From NCBI RefSeq assembly GCF_001651805.1, contig NZ_CP015839.1:3162001-3226000 (forward strand): a DNA stretch of 64,000 bases, written 5' to 3'. Of the stretch, positions 62,398 through 64,000 are shown piece after piece. A program made the translations under genes and the position numbers. The notes below the pieces were generated by a model that was not told the DNA's origin, did no database searches, and worked only from the letters and a program-made list of their open reading frames with translations. The DNA is from Marinobacterium aestuarii. GTDB taxonomy: Bacteria; Pseudomonadota; Gammaproteobacteria; Pseudomonadales; Balneatricaceae. Within the stretch, counting starts at the first letter, position 1. Every line of letters starts with the position of its first letter.

Positions 62398-62993
62398 GCT
62401 AATCCTCGGCTCCGTTGCATCGAATTCAAGCTGATGAGCAGTTCACGAATCCCATCGATTGACAGCACATGATCCGGCTCTGCCAGTCGAATGGCGGCCA
62501 GGGGCATAGCGCTTGATTCCGCCGTTTCCGGCTCCTGTACAATCGTCAAGCCAGCGTTGTTTTTGATAAATTGCAGCCCTCTGGCGCCATCTGAATTGGC
62601 GCCTGTCATAACGATACCGATCAGGCCTGCTCCGCAGCTTTGCGCCGCAGTTTCGAACAACACATCGATCGAGGGCCTGGCATAGTTAACGGGTTCGTCC
62701 AGCGTCAGGGTACAGCTGCGATCCTCCTCAACCAGCAAGTGATAATTAGCCGGTGCCAGATACACTCTTCCAGGCACTATGGCCTCTTTTTCGTCGGCTT
62801 CTTTTACCTCGAGTGCGCACTGCCCATTCAGGATTGAGACCCAGCTTCCATCAGATCGCGGCGATATATGCTGGACAATGAGTATCGGAAACGAAAAATT
62901 CCACGGCAGCTCCGCCAATAGCCGCTTAAGCGCCTGCATCCCGCCCGCGGACGAACCTATCACTACCATGTCGAATTTTCGCGTGCTATTCAT
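62394..62993 (-). CDS. CheB-like methylesterase (no receiver domain)
   Basis: A 199-residue catalytic CheB domain. The triad is visible as Ser in VVIGSSAGGMQAL, His in ILIVQHISPRSDG and Asp in GIVMTGANSDGARGL. The usual N-terminal receiver is absent. It starts at ATG 62993, overlapping the CheR gene end by eight bases. With no chemoreceptor or CheA gene in the window, it may act on the coiled-coil region of the downstream hybrid kinase or on distant receptors. Confidence 0.9.
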   Translation of the reverse strand: MNSTRKFDMVVIGSSAGGMQALKRLLAELPWNFSFPILIVQHISPRSDGSWVSILNGQCALEVKEADEKEAIVPGRVYLAPANYHLLVEEDRSCTLTLDEPVNYARPSIDVLFETAAQSCGAGLIGIVMTGANSDGARGLQFIKNNAGLTIVQEPETAESSAMPLAAIRLAEPDHVLSIDGIRELLISLNSMQRSRGLA

Positions 62994-63834
62994 AGCGATA
63001 ATTCTTCCGGTAGATTTTCTGATCTTTATCCATATCCGAGTAACGATCGCTATAGTTCGAAAAGCGTAATGATTCCTTTCGTCCGAGACACAGCACTCCG
63101 CCCTTGACCAAGGACCCATTAAAGAGCCCGTAGACCTTGTTCTGTAACTCAGTATTGAAATAGATAAGAACGTTTCTACAAACCACCATATGAGTCTCGG
63201 CAAAGTCACTGTCGGTCACCAAATTGTGATTTGCCCAGACAATATTTTTCTTCAGCGAAGGATCCATAATGGCTGAATCATACTGCGCATGATAATAATC
63301 GGAGAACGCAGCTTTGGCACCCGAACGCTGATAATTCCAGGCATAGTTCTTCATACGTTCCGCCGGATAAATTCCCGCCCTTGCCTGCTCAAGCACAACC
63401 TGATTAAAGTCAGTGGCGTAAATCCGAACCCGATCATAGAGCCCCTCTTCTTTAAGCAATATGGCCATCGAGTAGACTTCCTCACCGGTGCTGCAACCGG
63501 CATGCCAAATCTTGATGTGAGACCAGGTTCGGAGCAGAGGTATCACTTTTTCGCGTACGGCCCTGTAAAAGCCAGGATCCCGAAACATTTCGGTAACATT
63601 GATACTCAGATCCCGTAACAGGCAGGCCGCAAAATGGGTATCTGACAAGACCTTTTTCTGGAGCAACGCTATATTATCGAGTTCGGAAAGCCGAAGTCTC
63701 TGCAGCACCCTGCGCTTTATGTGGGCTCTGGAGTAGCCGCGAAAGTCATAGCCATAACGGCTATAAATGGCACTCAGCAGGGCATCAAGATCCGTGTCAA
63801 TCAGTTCCATTATCGTTCGCAACATCCATGTCAT
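62986..63834 (-). CDS. CheR-like methyltransferase
   Basis: A protein of about 275-282 residues that transfers a methyl group from SAM to glutamate. The N-terminal helical domain (GYDFRGYSRAHIKRRVLQRL) precedes the SAM site HAGCSTGEEVYSMAILL and motif HNLVTDSDFAETHMVVCRNV. It is the first gene of the signalling operon. The start is uncertain (ATG 63834, 63825 or 63810); none has a clear ribosome binding site. The 166 bases beyond it to the window end hold the operon's promoter region and no gene. Confidence 0.9.
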   Translation of the reverse strand: MTWMLRTIMELIDTDLDALLSAIYSRYGYDFRGYSRAHIKRRVLQRLRLSELDNIALLQKKVLSDTHFAACLLRDLSINVTEMFRDPGFYRAVREKVIPLLRTWSHIKIWHAGCSTGEEVYSMAILLKEEGLYDRVRIYATDFNQVVLEQARAGIYPAERMKNYAWNYQRSGAKAAFSDYYHAQYDSAIMDPSLKKNIVWANHNLVTDSDFAETHMVVCRNVLIYFNTELQNKVYGLFNGSLVKGGVLCLGRKESLRFSNYSDRYSDMDKDQKIYRKNYRYE

Positions 63835-64000
63835 TGAATGAAAAACAGGTCAGTGTCGACTCTTGCAATATACCAGAAGTGTAACTTCATAATGCCAAGG
63901 AAAAACAGCTCAACCAAAGGATTATGATCGCGCTACCCGTAAGCTGGACGCCGAACTTCCACGTCAAAAAAAGTCATGACTTATAACAGCTTAGACCATC

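Overview
This window is GC-rich chromosomal DNA from a gammaproteobacterium. The gene families (class III alcohol dehydrogenase with S-formylglutathione hydrolase, DUF3422, YaeQ, SrkA, ZntB, RimK/RimB, a RIO-type kinase, the LysR-DoxX-extradiol dioxygenase trio) fit the marine Oceanospirillales/Pseudomonadales. I cannot name the genus from sequence alone.

Region 1 (about 0.5-18 kb) is an amine-oxidation locus. On the minus strand lies a quinohemoprotein amine dehydrogenase (QHNDH) gene set in the order qhpA (diheme alpha), qhpD (radical SAM cross-linking enzyme), qhpC (peptide carrying the CTQ precursor), qhpB (beta-propeller), qhpF (ABC exporter) and qhpE (subtilisin-like leader peptidase). 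It is followed by an outer-membrane barrel protein and an aldehyde dehydrogenase that would consume the aldehyde product. Divergent from qhpA are an OmpR-type response regulator and a 2133-residue kinase (protein-kinase-like domain, AAA ATPase, GAF, PAS, histidine kinase, receiver, HPt). Both minus-strand promoter regions carry TGT half-sites phased by about 10 bp, a candidate operator for this regulator. The monooxygenase qhpG, known to be needed for the cofactor, is not in the window.

Region 2 (18-24.4 kb) is accessory DNA: a methyltransferase, an amidase fragment, heptamer repeat arrays, a lone paaX, a 271-bp MITE-like element, the end of an IS3-family transposase, a nucleotidyltransferase-fold gene preceded by a 56-codon basic ORF, three consecutive inverted repeats (one with perfect 25-bp arms), and a tyrosine integrase abutting the 3' end of the 4.5S SRP RNA gene.

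Region 3 (24.4-38.4 kb) is mostly housekeeping and stress genes: LysE-type exporters, cytochrome b561 with YceI, a LOG phosphoribohydrolase, DUF2058, a cNMP-binding protein, an FNR-box-associated 44-aa membrane peptide, a peroxiredoxin, a CBS protein, glutathione-dependent formaldehyde oxidation, DUF3422, a cold-shock protein, and an ATP-grasp ligase divergent from a GNAT/C39 peptidase fusion.

Region 4 (38.6-45.7 kb) is an organosulfate cassette: ABC importer, LysR regulator and FGly-type sulfatase. Its permease genes are visibly richer in A+T than their surroundings. Region 5 (45.8-55.3 kb) holds RimK/RimB, ZntB, SrkA, DUF2750, an M48 lipoprotein, the LysR/DoxX/dioxygenase group, a RIO kinase and YaeQ. 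Region 6 (55.5-63.8 kb) is a tightly overlapping signalling operon (CheR, CheB, triple-receiver hybrid kinase, receiver-kinase, small response regulator, GGDEF/EAL regulator) with no CheA or chemoreceptor gene in the window.
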